DNA from: Leucocoprinus leucothites
Lineage: Eukaryota; Basidiomycota; Agaricomycetes; Agaricales; Agaricaceae
Direction: 5' to 3'
NCBI GenBank assembly: GCA_013368445.1
Contig: JAACJO010000005.1
Span: 496,001-560,000 of the forward strand
DNA: 64,000 nucleotides
Made by a program: the position numbers and the translations under genes. Positions 10,445 to 20,000 of this stretch are shown here, piece after piece. Numbering within the stretch: the stretch's first letter is position 1; each line of letters begins with the position of its first letter. A model generated the notes under the pieces. That model did not search any database. It was not told the DNA's origin and saw nothing but the letters and a program-made list of their open reading frames with translations.

Positions 10445-11686
10445 ATGCACAAAAGATTCATAAAACGGGCTGCACATCGTCGATCAGGCTGGGATTTTAT
10501 CCCAGTTCATGCTGAGGAAGACGGGCACGTCAGGGACGTTATACAAGGACCGCCTAGTCCTAATAACGCTGCGGATCCATTAGCGGGTGGACCAGTGACT
10601 CTGACCTTCACTGTCACCCATGGCCCGGAAAATACGCCTGCTGTGACCTTACCTGACCAGGATGATGATGATACACCGACGGTCGGATTGCCTATTGGGA
10701 CCCCGCCAGCGCAGACGACTACGGACGTGAACACCGTGCCCGTTCAATCTCCCCAGACCCCGGATGCATCAGCATCACCAACAATAACAACAGCGATGAT
10801 CAGTCCGGCGACAGCCAGTAGCTCTATTCTTCCCCCGGCATCAACATCATCGACATCATCATCATCTAATCCAGGAGGGGCGTCCTCAGCTGATAATGCT
10901 TCAACCTCGACAGTCAAATTGTCGTCGGGTGCTGTGGCTGGGATTGTGATTGGGTGTTTGATTGTGCTTATCGCTGCTACAGTGTTTGGGTTGAGGAAGA
11001 GGTCGACGAAGAATAGGTTAAAGTTGAGGGGAATATGGACTGGTTCGAAAGCTTTGAAGATGGGAAAGGGTGGAAGTGGAGATGGTGTCGAAGGGTTTGA
11101 ACCGACGCCCTATACGTATCAGCCTCCTGAGGGGACTAGCGCTCCTGTTGGGCAAAGGGATTTGAATAGTGCAGGGGAGAGAAGGATGAGTTATGTCGGA
11201 GGTCAACCTGCTACTGCTGCTGCGTTTGCCGGAGCAAATGCTGTGCAAAATCCAGTCTCTGCTAGGCCCATGTCGGCAGTAAGCTCGGACATGCTGCAGA
11301 CGTTACCATCTGCCTATGGGTACGGGTATGGATACGGGTTAAGCGGTGCTGACTCCATGCCTTCCCCGTCCATCCCCGGTGGTACTGGAAGCTCCGTACT
11401 GGTCGCTCGGACATTTATCCCTTCACTCCCAGACGAGTTGCCAATATCGTCAGGAGAGACGCTAAGGGTTGTGGAGGTATTTGATGATGGATGGGCGGAG
11501 TGTATGAATAGAAATGGGGAAGTTGGGATGGTCCCTTTGGAATGTTTTGATAGACCGCCGTCAGCGTCGGCTCGTCCGAGTCCGACGATGGTGAGTTCGC
11601 CGGTTGGTGGGGGGAATGAAATGACACGGGCAGAGGGCACTCGGAATTCGCGCAGGTACACGAGTTTGCCGGGTGCCCGGCGGTGA
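10445..11686 (+). CDS. Single-pass membrane protein with C-terminal SH3 domain, copy 3
   Basis: 413 residues in one exon, starting at the first ATG (10445, context CACAATGC). The N-terminal ~160 residues are outside-facing, acidic then Ser/Thr-rich, with no signal peptide. The transmembrane helix lies at about 162-184 (GAVAGIVIGCLIVLIAATV), followed by RKRSTKNRLK. The SH3-like domain lies at about 317-366 with LPDELP, FDDGW and GMVPLECF. A tail of about 45 Ser/Pro-rich residues follows the SH3 domain, unlike the other two copies. A Tyr-Gly repeat (YGYGYGYG) precedes the SH3 domain. It is the most divergent and farthest downstream member of the tandem set. Confidence 0.82.
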   Translation: MHKRFIKRAAHRRSGWDFIPVHAEEDGHVRDVIQGPPSPNNAADPLAGGPVTLTFTVTHGPENTPAVTLPDQDDDDTPTVGLPIGTPPAQTTTDVNTVPVQSPQTPDASASPTITTAMISPATASSSILPPASTSSTSSSSNPGGASSADNASTSTVKLSSGAVAGIVIGCLIVLIAATVFGLRKRSTKNRLKLRGIWTGSKALKMGKGGSGDGVEGFEPTPYTYQPPEGTSAPVGQRDLNSAGERRMSYVGGQPATAAAFAGANAVQNPVSARPMSAVSSDMLQTLPSAYGYGYGYGLSGADSMPSPSIPGGTGSSVLVARTFIPSLPDELPISSGETLRVVEVFDDGWAECMNRNGEVGMVPLECFDRPPSASARPSPTMVSSPVGGGNEMTRAEGTRNSRRYTSLPGARR

Positions 11687-11819
11687 GGGATGTTGGAGTA
11701 TTTACTTTGTAACTGTAGATAGAGTTGTTGATGAATTGTTGTCCGGATCAGATGATGGTTGATGGAGATGATTCAAGTGCTCAACGACAAGCTCGCATTT
11801 CTCTCACTTGGTCATTACT

Positions 11820-14699
11820 ATGCAGGACCCGAACACGTTGCAGCCCTCCCTGGCTGAGCTGCACAATCTCGGTCAGCGTTCCCCCGATATTACCCTGTCT
11901 GAACTCGGACAATCTCATTCCCGTGAGAGGTCTACTAGTACAAGTCCTACCTTTCACTCTTCTTGGTCTTCCTCATCCTCATCTTCCTCCCACACAATGC
12001 CGCGCAAGCACAAGCCTACGCCCATCGCTCATTCTGTTAGCGACTCGGGCGTCATCTTCCCCAGTCCCAGTCCAAGCGCACTGACAAAGGGCAAGTTTCC
12101 AGCGATAAATGCTAGTCAGCTCGTTACTCAGCTCGGCAGTGTGCAAGAACGCGAGGGTGTGTATCTTCCCCCTTGTATGCGTGCTGGTGAATGCTGCTGA
12201 CAAGGTGCTATGCGGTTTGAAGACTTTATGTATGAACTCTTGTCGACCATGACGAGGTCTCAACTCTCCTCTCTCCAGCGCAGGATTGCGCCCTTGTTGC
12301 AGTTTGATGTCGTTGGTGTGCGTGCCAGAATGTTCTTATCTTTCTTGCATATCACACAACTAAGCTAAGCTCTTCTCTTTTCTAGTCACTTCCAACAGAG
12401 GTCGCTCTGCAAATATTCTTGCATCTCCCTCCCCACACATTGCTTCAATGCATGCTCGTGAGCAAGCGGTGGAACGTTCTCGCAAACGACCAAAGTCTCT
12501 GGAAGACTTTGTGTGGTGTTCAGGGTTGGGAATGGCGCCAACCGATGCTCAACCCTGATAGTCTGCATGGCAGCAACGCGACAGCTTCTCAAGCGAGATC
12601 TGGAGCATTCAGGATGAGCACTCAGATAGAGGATGAAGATGAGGGAATGGGCGATTCGGATGATGATGGTATTGCCCACCATGCGAGTCCTCCCGATGCG
12701 GACGGAGACTCGTTTATGGCGGATGAATTTGACTCTGGCATTGCTTCGGGGTCAGCTTCGATGCTTCAGTTGTCTTCGAGTGTATCGAACTCGAATCCAT
12801 TGGGGACTTTCTCCTCTCCCTCTGGTTCGGGAGCAGGCTCAAGAAACACTGTACATTATGTGCCTCGACTTCGCACTCGATCCTTACACAAATCTAGGCG
12901 CTCGATGGCACCAACCACTGTCCCGCCTTCACCATTTCTTTCACGTACCTCCTCTACTCACCCTGCGAAACCCGACTACAAACTCCTATACAGAACCCAC
13001 ACTCACCTCCGCAACCGATTCCTAACCTCATCCTACCGACTTTCCGTAATCCAAACACGAGGCTCACCACGCAATGGGCACGCAAGCATGATTTATTGTG
13101 TTCAATTGTATACATACCCCACAACCCATCAGCAAGTGATATTCACCGGTTCAAGGGATAAAACCATCAGGGAATGGAATTTACGCACTGGTGAAGTGGA
13201 GAGGGTGTTTGAGGGCGTGCATACGGAGAGTGTGTTGAGTTTGTGCGCGAGGAATGGGTGGATAGTGAGTGCTGGAAGTGATTGGAGAGTTGTGCTTTGG
13301 AGTTTGGATAGGCCACGGTATGGAGGGAAGGGGAAGAGTGTGGAAGGGAGTGGGGTTGCTGTTAAGGTGTTGAAGGATCATTCGGATAGTGTGCTTTGTG
13401 TGAGGTTTGATGATGAGCGATTGGTTTCGTGTTCTAAAGGTGTGTGCGTTTATGGTGTATGTATGCAACCGACTGAAGGTGCGACTGTCAGATCGAACTG
13501 TGCGGGTGTACACATTCCCTGGTCTAGAGCTCTTACATGTCCTTGGAGGTCATCGAGCAGCTGTAAATGCTATCTCGCTCTCCAAAAATTTGGTAGTCTC
13601 TGGCTCAGGGGATCGATCAATGAACGTATGGGACGTTAAAACTGGTAAACTCGTTCGCACTTTCGAGGATCATCATACCAGAGGGTACGTCTTCCTTCCT
13701 CTTCCTCTCATCACAAACACCAGCTGATCGTCTCACCCACTTGGTAGAATCGCTTCAATTGATTTTAAGCCTCCATACATCGTTTCCGGCTCCTCAGATA
13801 GACACATCCGCTTGATCGATATGAACACCTCCCAAGGGTGGTCGACGTCACCAGAGTATGACACGGCTCCTCTTGGCCTTGGGTTACCTGGATTAGGACT
13901 TAGTTTGACGCCTTTAGGAGCGGCGCATGCGCCGTTTCTTCCTCCTCGGTTGTATCCCCCGCAGTATACCCAACATCTTTATGGTGGTGGTGTGGGTGAT
14001 ACTTGTTGTTTGTGTCAGATGTGTGGGAGTGCTATTGCTTATTCTTCGGGCTCCTCGATACCAAGTGTGACGAGTTCGAGTGGTGGGAATGGGGAGAGTG
14101 GAGGTTCCTCTGCGACGGGCTCTAATGCGATTTCCGCCTCTAATTCGACTTCTACAACTACGTCGAATGATGGACCCTCGTCGTCATCGTTAATCTCGGC
14201 GTCTGCTTCCATGTCTGCTACCTCCACTGCTCTACCTCCTCCAATGCCGCTCTCATACACACATTCATACCCACACACCCACCTTCCTCCACATCCCTGG
14301 CACTCACCCTACTTTCCCCATCTACACCTCCCTCGACGCGCCTCCACCGCCACCTCCCACTCCCCTCCCAACACAACCGCAACAACCAATAACACCAACA
14401 CCAACACTGCCCCACACACAACGCCCGCACCCGCACCTCCACTCCCACCACACCACACCGATCTTGTCCGCAGCGTCTCTCTCGGCCCCGATTTTATCGT
14501 AACAGGTTCCTACGATCTCTCCGTTAAAATCTGGGACCGCCTAACTGGGATCTGCGTTGCTGATTTGACGGGGGGACATACGGGGAAGATATTTTGTGTT
14601 GCTGCGGATAGGACAAAGGTGGTTTCGTGTGGTGAGGATTTGAGGATATGTGTTTGGGATTTTTCGGGGGGTGTTGAGGGGGTTGAGTATTGTGGTTGA
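11820..14699 (+). CDS. F-box/WD40-repeat protein (SCF substrate receptor)
   Basis: Five exons (11820-12156, 12205-12317, 12386-13439, 13492-13684, 13748-14699) join to 882 residues. The F-box lies at about 151-195 (SLPTEVALQIFLHLPPHTLL, VSKRWNVLA) and should bind Skp1 in an SCF ubiquitin ligase. About seven WD40 repeats follow from residue ~380, with GSRDKTIREWNL, SCSKDRTVRVY, GSGDRSMNVWDV, GSSDRHIRLIDM, GSYDLSVKIWD and CGEDLRICVWDF visible. The order is that of Cdc4, Met30 and Fbw7, but I cannot assign the orthologue. About 200 residues of Ser/Thr/Pro/His-rich sequence interrupt the propeller between its fifth and sixth repeats. A Ser/acidic linker separates F-box and propeller. The start is the ATG at 11820; an upstream extension would need a non-ATG start. 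Confidence 0.9.
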
Positions 14700-15226
14700 G
14701 AGGGTTTTTGTTGGCGGTTGGGTTGTATTGGTATTATGGGACTTGTTATGATACCATGATATTGCATGGATGGATGTTTTGGCCAGTGCCTTTTTTTATG
14801 AATGCATTTAATGGGAGCTTTTTCGCCTGAAAGGTGTGAGGGAACCAGCCTGAGGACTGAGGATCTCCGGTCTGCTTGTCTCCAGCAGCAGGACTTGACA
14901 AAAAAGCCATACTTAATTATCATGCACACTTACAAGTACCCGATTGCACCTGCTATGCTTAATCAAATGTCCGTCCTCGCAACTTACAAGTAATCGGTGC
15001 GGCAGGTGGTTGATATGGGAAATGGAATTAGAACCAGGGAACGCAGGGCGACGCTTTCAGTTCTCTCAGACGGATCCAGACATGGAGTTGAGGCAAGGTC
15101 GCTGCAGTAGTTGCAGAATAAAATAATGATGTAAAAGTCATAGAGCTATCAGGGCTATCTCAACAGTTCTACTACTACAAGGTAATGTTGAAAACAATGT
15201 ACATTTAGTACGTGTAGTGCAAGAGT
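14700..15226. other. Convergent 3' intergenic region
   Basis: This lies between the stop codons of the F-box gene (plus) and the NACHT gene (minus). No gene is supported; it presumably holds both polyadenylation regions. Confidence 0.5.
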
Positions 15227-17758
15227 TCACTCATATTCATCCAACCAATCCATAAATGTGTCCTCCTCGTCTGGTATGGATTTGACCTCCGTCATCTTCG
15301 CCTCTTCAACACCTCCGCTCCACCCGCTATCTCTTAACCATTGCTGATACTCAAGAACGTGGTTCTCGGAAGGTGGACCATCGGCATTCATCTTTTCAAG
15401 GCGATCATGGGGTGACTTCTGTGCTCTTGTGAGAAGCAGCAGGATTGTTCGTGCACCATATCCAAAAAAGAAATACTCCCTAAACTCACGCCCGTGGCGG
15501 AGTCGTGTCGGAGTCTTTGGATAGTTCAGTCAGATTAAGCATTGAGGATGGAGGCCAATGTTACTGACCTCGGGAGAGGTCGAAGGTTTTACAGGCTCAT
15601 TATTAGTGAAGATTTTGAGGTACTCGAGCAGTTTGTAATCGACGTCGTTGCTTGGCTCGGTATGTACGATGGTACTCGACGGATACTTGTAGAAAGGATG
15701 AGTCAGGTTTAGTTGGATTGGTCATTACAGATTGGAACGAGGCGGCAGTAGGATTAATGACGTACATGCGTGAGGACCCAATACACCACATCCATAAAGT
15801 AGGTAGTACTTCCTCGGACATATCTGAAATCGGCTGTTTGAATTTGTTGATAAAGGTCATCATCCTTCCCCGCCTTTGTGGGAGACATGGATGCCCACAC
15901 GAGCATCGCCTGATGCGCGATTCCCTTGGAGATCTGGTCCTGGTTGTCCGTCGAGACCCAGGGTAGTCCTGGAAAACAACCATGTTCATGCTTTTCGGTA
16001 TCTGGGTCTGGTTCTGACAGCAGAAACCAGCGTTTGAAATACCTTGCGTGAGGGATCGGACATGACCACTGAGAAAGCTCACCTTCGGTGTTATGAAACA
16101 GCTTTGTATCAAGTTCATGCCAGAATAGGAGTGTTTTGGCGACTTCCACATAAGCCTTCTTTCTATCAATGTAAAATCTGTCTGAACGGTTCTCAAAGGA
16201 TATAAAATCGTCAAATGAGGCGTGATAAGCGTAAATTCCTTGGTTTGCTGCATGTTCTGGTTTGGGGATGTAGTAGAAGGAGTGAAGATGTCGAAGTGCA
16301 CCATAAAACGTGGCCTGGTCGTAACGGAGGAGATTGCAAAGCGCCTGGCAGGTCGGTCGTGGGGCGTAGGACAAGCGAGGAAGCCAGAGGAGGTGGGCCA
16401 AGATTCGTCGAACAGTTGGAAAGACATCCTCAGGGATATCTTCCAGAGCCCGAATATAAAGCGCGTCTATAGCACTGAGGGGACGGTTCTTTTCGGCTAT
16501 TAGGGGATAAGCGAAAGAGGCTAATAGTTTCTCGAGACGCTTCACGGGATTGGCGTAGTCGGGATCGCCAATATATTTGAGCGCGAAAGCAGCAACCATA
16601 AACGGACCTGATGTGATGTGTAAAAGTCTCTTGAGCTGCCGTTCTGAAGGCCAGGTCAAGGGCATCATATCTTCATACTCATCCTTGAGGGCCGTAAATC
16701 CATTCTGCAGAAACTTTTCGATGTCTTTACGATACTCGAGATTCAAGCTGAGCCTTTTCTGAGCACATTCAGAGATTCTCGAGAATGCATGTTTAAGATG
16801 AGGCTCCGGTCGACTGCAAAGCAGCCAGAGAATAGGAAATCCTCGTTTCAGCCGGACAAGTTCACTGATCAGCCTGATGAACTCTCCTTGGCTCCTTTTT
16901 CCACTACACTCGTCCAGACCATCAAGGAGAACAAGAAAGGGCTGGCGAACACTCTCGTGCCCTTGATATTGGAGAAATGAAAAGGGATCAACGATGAGTT
17001 GTTTGAATTGAACGTGAGGCGTCTTGTCGAGGAGCTGAGGGTCATCGGAGAGGACGTGGGCAACAATCGACTTGTATGCGAGGCAGTGGATAGAGAGTTG
17101 ATACACGAGTGTAGGCACAACGGTCTCAGGCCTATTGCGCTTGTTTGGCCTGGAGAAGAAGATGGCGGCACCGAGCCTATCGCGCTCAGCACAGAGCTCG
17201 GCAAATGTTTGCGCGATGGCAGATTTACCAGTTCCAGCAGGGCCATAGATCCAGGTCATGTCATGTTGTCGATAGGGGTCGTCAAGCCAGTACTCCAGAT
17301 AATCTCTAATCCTGATGCGTGTTCCCGGATGACATTTTGGAGGTGGATTTCGGGCGCTTGAATCGACGGCTGCGTCAGGCATCGTGTGCGGGTGTAGGAT
17401 CTCAAGAACTGTGTCGGAGTCAACCATCCCATTTAGGCCTGGTGGTAGTGCAGAGTCGCACCTGTCTTTCCTTTGACAAACATATTCTCGACCATAATAG
17501 GATTATTGAAAACTAAATGATGTGCATTGGTGAAATATCCTGAGGCATGCTGTTCAGGGCTAGGATTACTTGGAGCTGGAAATAATGGTTGATTCCAAGT
17601 TATGACTTCTATAGAGTCTGCTTACCGTTCGCTGCTCCTTGAACGGGGCCACAACCTGAGTAGTGTACAACTTGTTCACGAGTGGAACGTCTCGATTTAC
17701 GACCAATGAGACGTCGTGCTCCGCTGATTAGAGGGTCGATGAAGGAATCAAGAGGCAT
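15227..17758 (-). CDS. NACHT-domain NTPase, copy 1
   Basis: Five exons (17758-17626, 17575-17462, 17408-15766, 15685-15569, 15514-15227) join in frame to 764 residues. The short N-terminus starts MPLDSFIDPLI and contains GYFTNAHHLVFNNPIMVEN, matched by the copy at 60.3 kb. The NACHT ATPase follows, with Walker A GPAGTGKSA (138-146), Walker B FLVLLDGLDEC (240-250) and a sensor-like LLCSRPEPH. A winged-helix-like region contains HASFDDFI. No WD40, ankyrin or TPR repeats follow; the C-terminus is about 200 residues without a known domain. NACHT proteins are NLR-like switch ATPases, and in fungi some act in incompatibility or defence. The second intron (17409-17461) is placed by matching it to the paralogue. 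Confidence 0.88.
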
Positions 17759-18233
17759 GAAAGAATAGCGAAAGCAACTGGCGTTACGAGCTGTGAGTGT
17801 CGCATGCTATGATCCTGAGCGCTTCGAGGGTCACAACCTTACCCTGAGGACACAATTAGCCATTGATCATCAAACCGCTCACTTACAATATCCGAGAAAC
17901 TCCCTTTTGTTTGCGATTTTCTATCACTCAGTGCTAATCACGCTAGTATTTGGTATCTAGATACCGAGCATAAACCTGTTACACGATGTATAGATGTTGA
18001 AGAGACTTTAGAGAAAGAGTGGGTATTAAATATGGGGAGTAAACGAGCGAGGTAATTGTAGATATGCAGGCTACCAATATTTATACTACAGTAAAACAAA
18101 CAACAATGGACCGGGGGTATTCCACGGTAGGCTAATTCAACATGTCAACATTAGATCCGATACTCAGTCCAGCTCGGTGGATTTGACAACGGGTAGAGTA
18201 TAATTTTTCAACACAATCCAAAAACCAGTCTTT
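17759..18233. other. Intergenic region upstream of NACHT copy 1
   Basis: It contains the 5' region of the NACHT gene (minus) and the 3' end of the next minus-strand gene. No coding potential is evident. Confidence 0.4.
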
Positions 18234-19088
18234 TCACACCTGTGATTTCGAGTCCGGCACAAATTGGAGGCCAGAAGTAAGGGTACCGTCAGGTGAATAA
18301 TTTGGGGGAGGCTCGAGAGTTAACCCTTGTGCCCAAGGGGATGATTGTTGAGCTTGTAGAAGAGCAACTTGCTCGGCGAGCACTTGAATCTGAGCTCGTA
18401 GCTCTGGTGTGGGCGTGGTTCTGTGACTCGTGTTCCCATAAGAAGAGCTGGAGGTTTTGTCGAAGTCTTCCTCTGATCGAAATTGATCCCCGCTACTGCT
18501 CGTGCTTTTCAGAGACTTCAAATCAGCCGTTAAGTCGCCAATTTCTTCCCTTAGGGTAGATATTTGCCTCTTTATCTCGGCTTGGCGAGCTGAGCGAAGT
18601 TGGTTTACTGAATGAGGGTCTGGGTTGGTGATCTGAAGGCGTGAGGGTTGGAGAGGTCTCGTTCGCGATTCGGGGGAATATGGGAAGATGGAGTCGACTC
18701 CGATTGAGGCCGATGGACTTGGTTTTGGCCTAGCTGCTGAAAGCATAGTCAAAGTATGAACCGGCGGTGGGGCTGAAGGAAGTGTGTAAGTGAGAGTGGG
18801 AGGCTTGTCGTGGACCTCATTGCGAAGAGGAATGGGTTTGTTCTCGGGCGAGCCGAGCAGGTCGATTACACGTGAGCGATATCGTGGGCGGCGAAAGTAG
18901 AACCAATAAACAATGCCGATTATGGCGATGCAAGCGACCACTCCGATGACACCACCGGCTATGGCACCTGCAGTCGCACGTTTGTTGGCGGGAGAAGAAG
19001 TGACGAAATGAGGAACATAGGAGGAAGAGGCGCTAGCCGGATTAGAAGTAAAAGATGTGCTCGAGGAGTGTGTACTAATAGGGTTCAT
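18234..19088 (-). CDS. Single-pass membrane protein with coiled coil and PPxY tail
   Basis: From the ATG at 19088 this gives 284 residues. A Ser-rich N-terminal segment leads to a transmembrane helix (about 39-66, AGAIAGGVIGVVACIAIIGI) and a basic stop (RRPRYRSR). The cytoplasmic part has a coiled coil (RQAEIKRQISTLREEIGDL, then a second one, ELRAQIQVLAEQVALLQAQQ) and a PPNY motif at 261-264. It shares tail design with the three genes at 22.3-27.5 kb but lacks their ectodomain. The 5' end is uncertain. An alternative ATG at 19162 would add five residues through a 62-nt intron. A separate stretch reading LLVLVFLAVLV, upstream and spliceable in phase by a GTGAGC donor, looks like a signal peptide with no ATG found. 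Confidence 0.68.
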   Translation of the reverse strand: MNPISTHSSSTSFTSNPASASSSYVPHFVTSSPANKRATAGAIAGGVIGVVACIAIIGIVYWFYFRRPRYRSRVIDLLGSPENKPIPLRNEVHDKPPTLTYTLPSAPPPVHTLTMLSAARPKPSPSASIGVDSIFPYSPESRTRPLQPSRLQITNPDPHSVNQLRSARQAEIKRQISTLREEIGDLTADLKSLKSTSSSGDQFRSEEDFDKTSSSSYGNTSHRTTPTPELRAQIQVLAEQVALLQAQQSSPWAQGLTLEPPPNYSPDGTLTSGLQFVPDSKSQV

Positions 19089-20000
19089 ATCGCGCTATCA
19101 ACACCGTCTCGTTATGAAGGAAAACCGATTGCTGCTCACATAAATGCACTGACCGCAGACATGGCTATCAAAGGATACTAGTACAGCAAGGAAGACAAGA
19201 ACCAAGAGACTCCGGGCCTCTTGGAGATTCTAGAAATGCACTTCCAGGTGCGAAGGTGAAGGTGAAAGGCTAAGCAGGCTCTGAATGTCCATTATAGTCT
19301 TAATATCGTCCTCTGTCGCTGGCATCAAGTTGGGCGGCGAGTGTAACCTCAGGGTCTCTCGGTTAAACGCCTGTTGTCAACGGCGGGCTTGTGAAGGATC
19401 CTGGAAATAGGAAAAGTACAAGATTCATTGGTGCGAAGACGTTTGGGACGGGTTTCATGGTAGGTTCAAGTCCATCAACCACTGCCTAAGGAGGATATTT
19501 GATGCATGATGGCTGGTGGTTATGTCTGATTGGCAACCAACAATCCACTGCCGATGTGAAGATCAGGTTGCGATAGGCGACTGGGGCATTTTCTGGCGAA
19601 TAAAAAGCAACGATATTGCCTCGAGGATGATGGTACTTGAGCACCCAGAGTCAAGGCCCGAAAGCGGAACGGAACAGAAGACGCAACGACATCTGAGTGT
19701 TTCCGACTAAGTTAGATGTGGCTTACATAAGCAACATGGCTCGAAGAGTCTTATGGGCAATAAAAGTTGCAACTTCTACCACTGACCAGGAGTGCTTCCA
19801 AGTTTTCACTGCTGGAATTTATCTGTATCAGGGAATGGAAAACCAAGTCTCAATGCCCCCATGTATAATAATCTGTTTTCGTCCAACGTCACTGGAGTGC
19901 ACTGTCCAAGGAAACAGGTTTTCTCTGGTCATGACATGCCAATTCCCACCTTGATTCTCTTTGACTACTACCTTCTGCTATCCTACTCGGATAATTCAAA
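19089..20000. other. Divergent intergenic region between the PPxY gene and the DUF6535 gene
   Basis: It separates a minus-strand gene from a plus-strand gene and so probably holds both promoters. The part nearest 19089-19240 may contain an unresolved signal-peptide exon of the minus-strand gene. I see nothing else that is convincing. Confidence 0.4.

Noticed and set aside
13181..13513. Minus-strand open frame of 110 codons
   Set aside because: It is antisense to WD40 repeats of the F-box gene and crosses one of its introns.
19440..19510. Sequence GGTTCAAGTCC resembling a tRNA T-loop
   Set aside because: No paired T-stem, anticodon arm or acceptor stem can be built around it.
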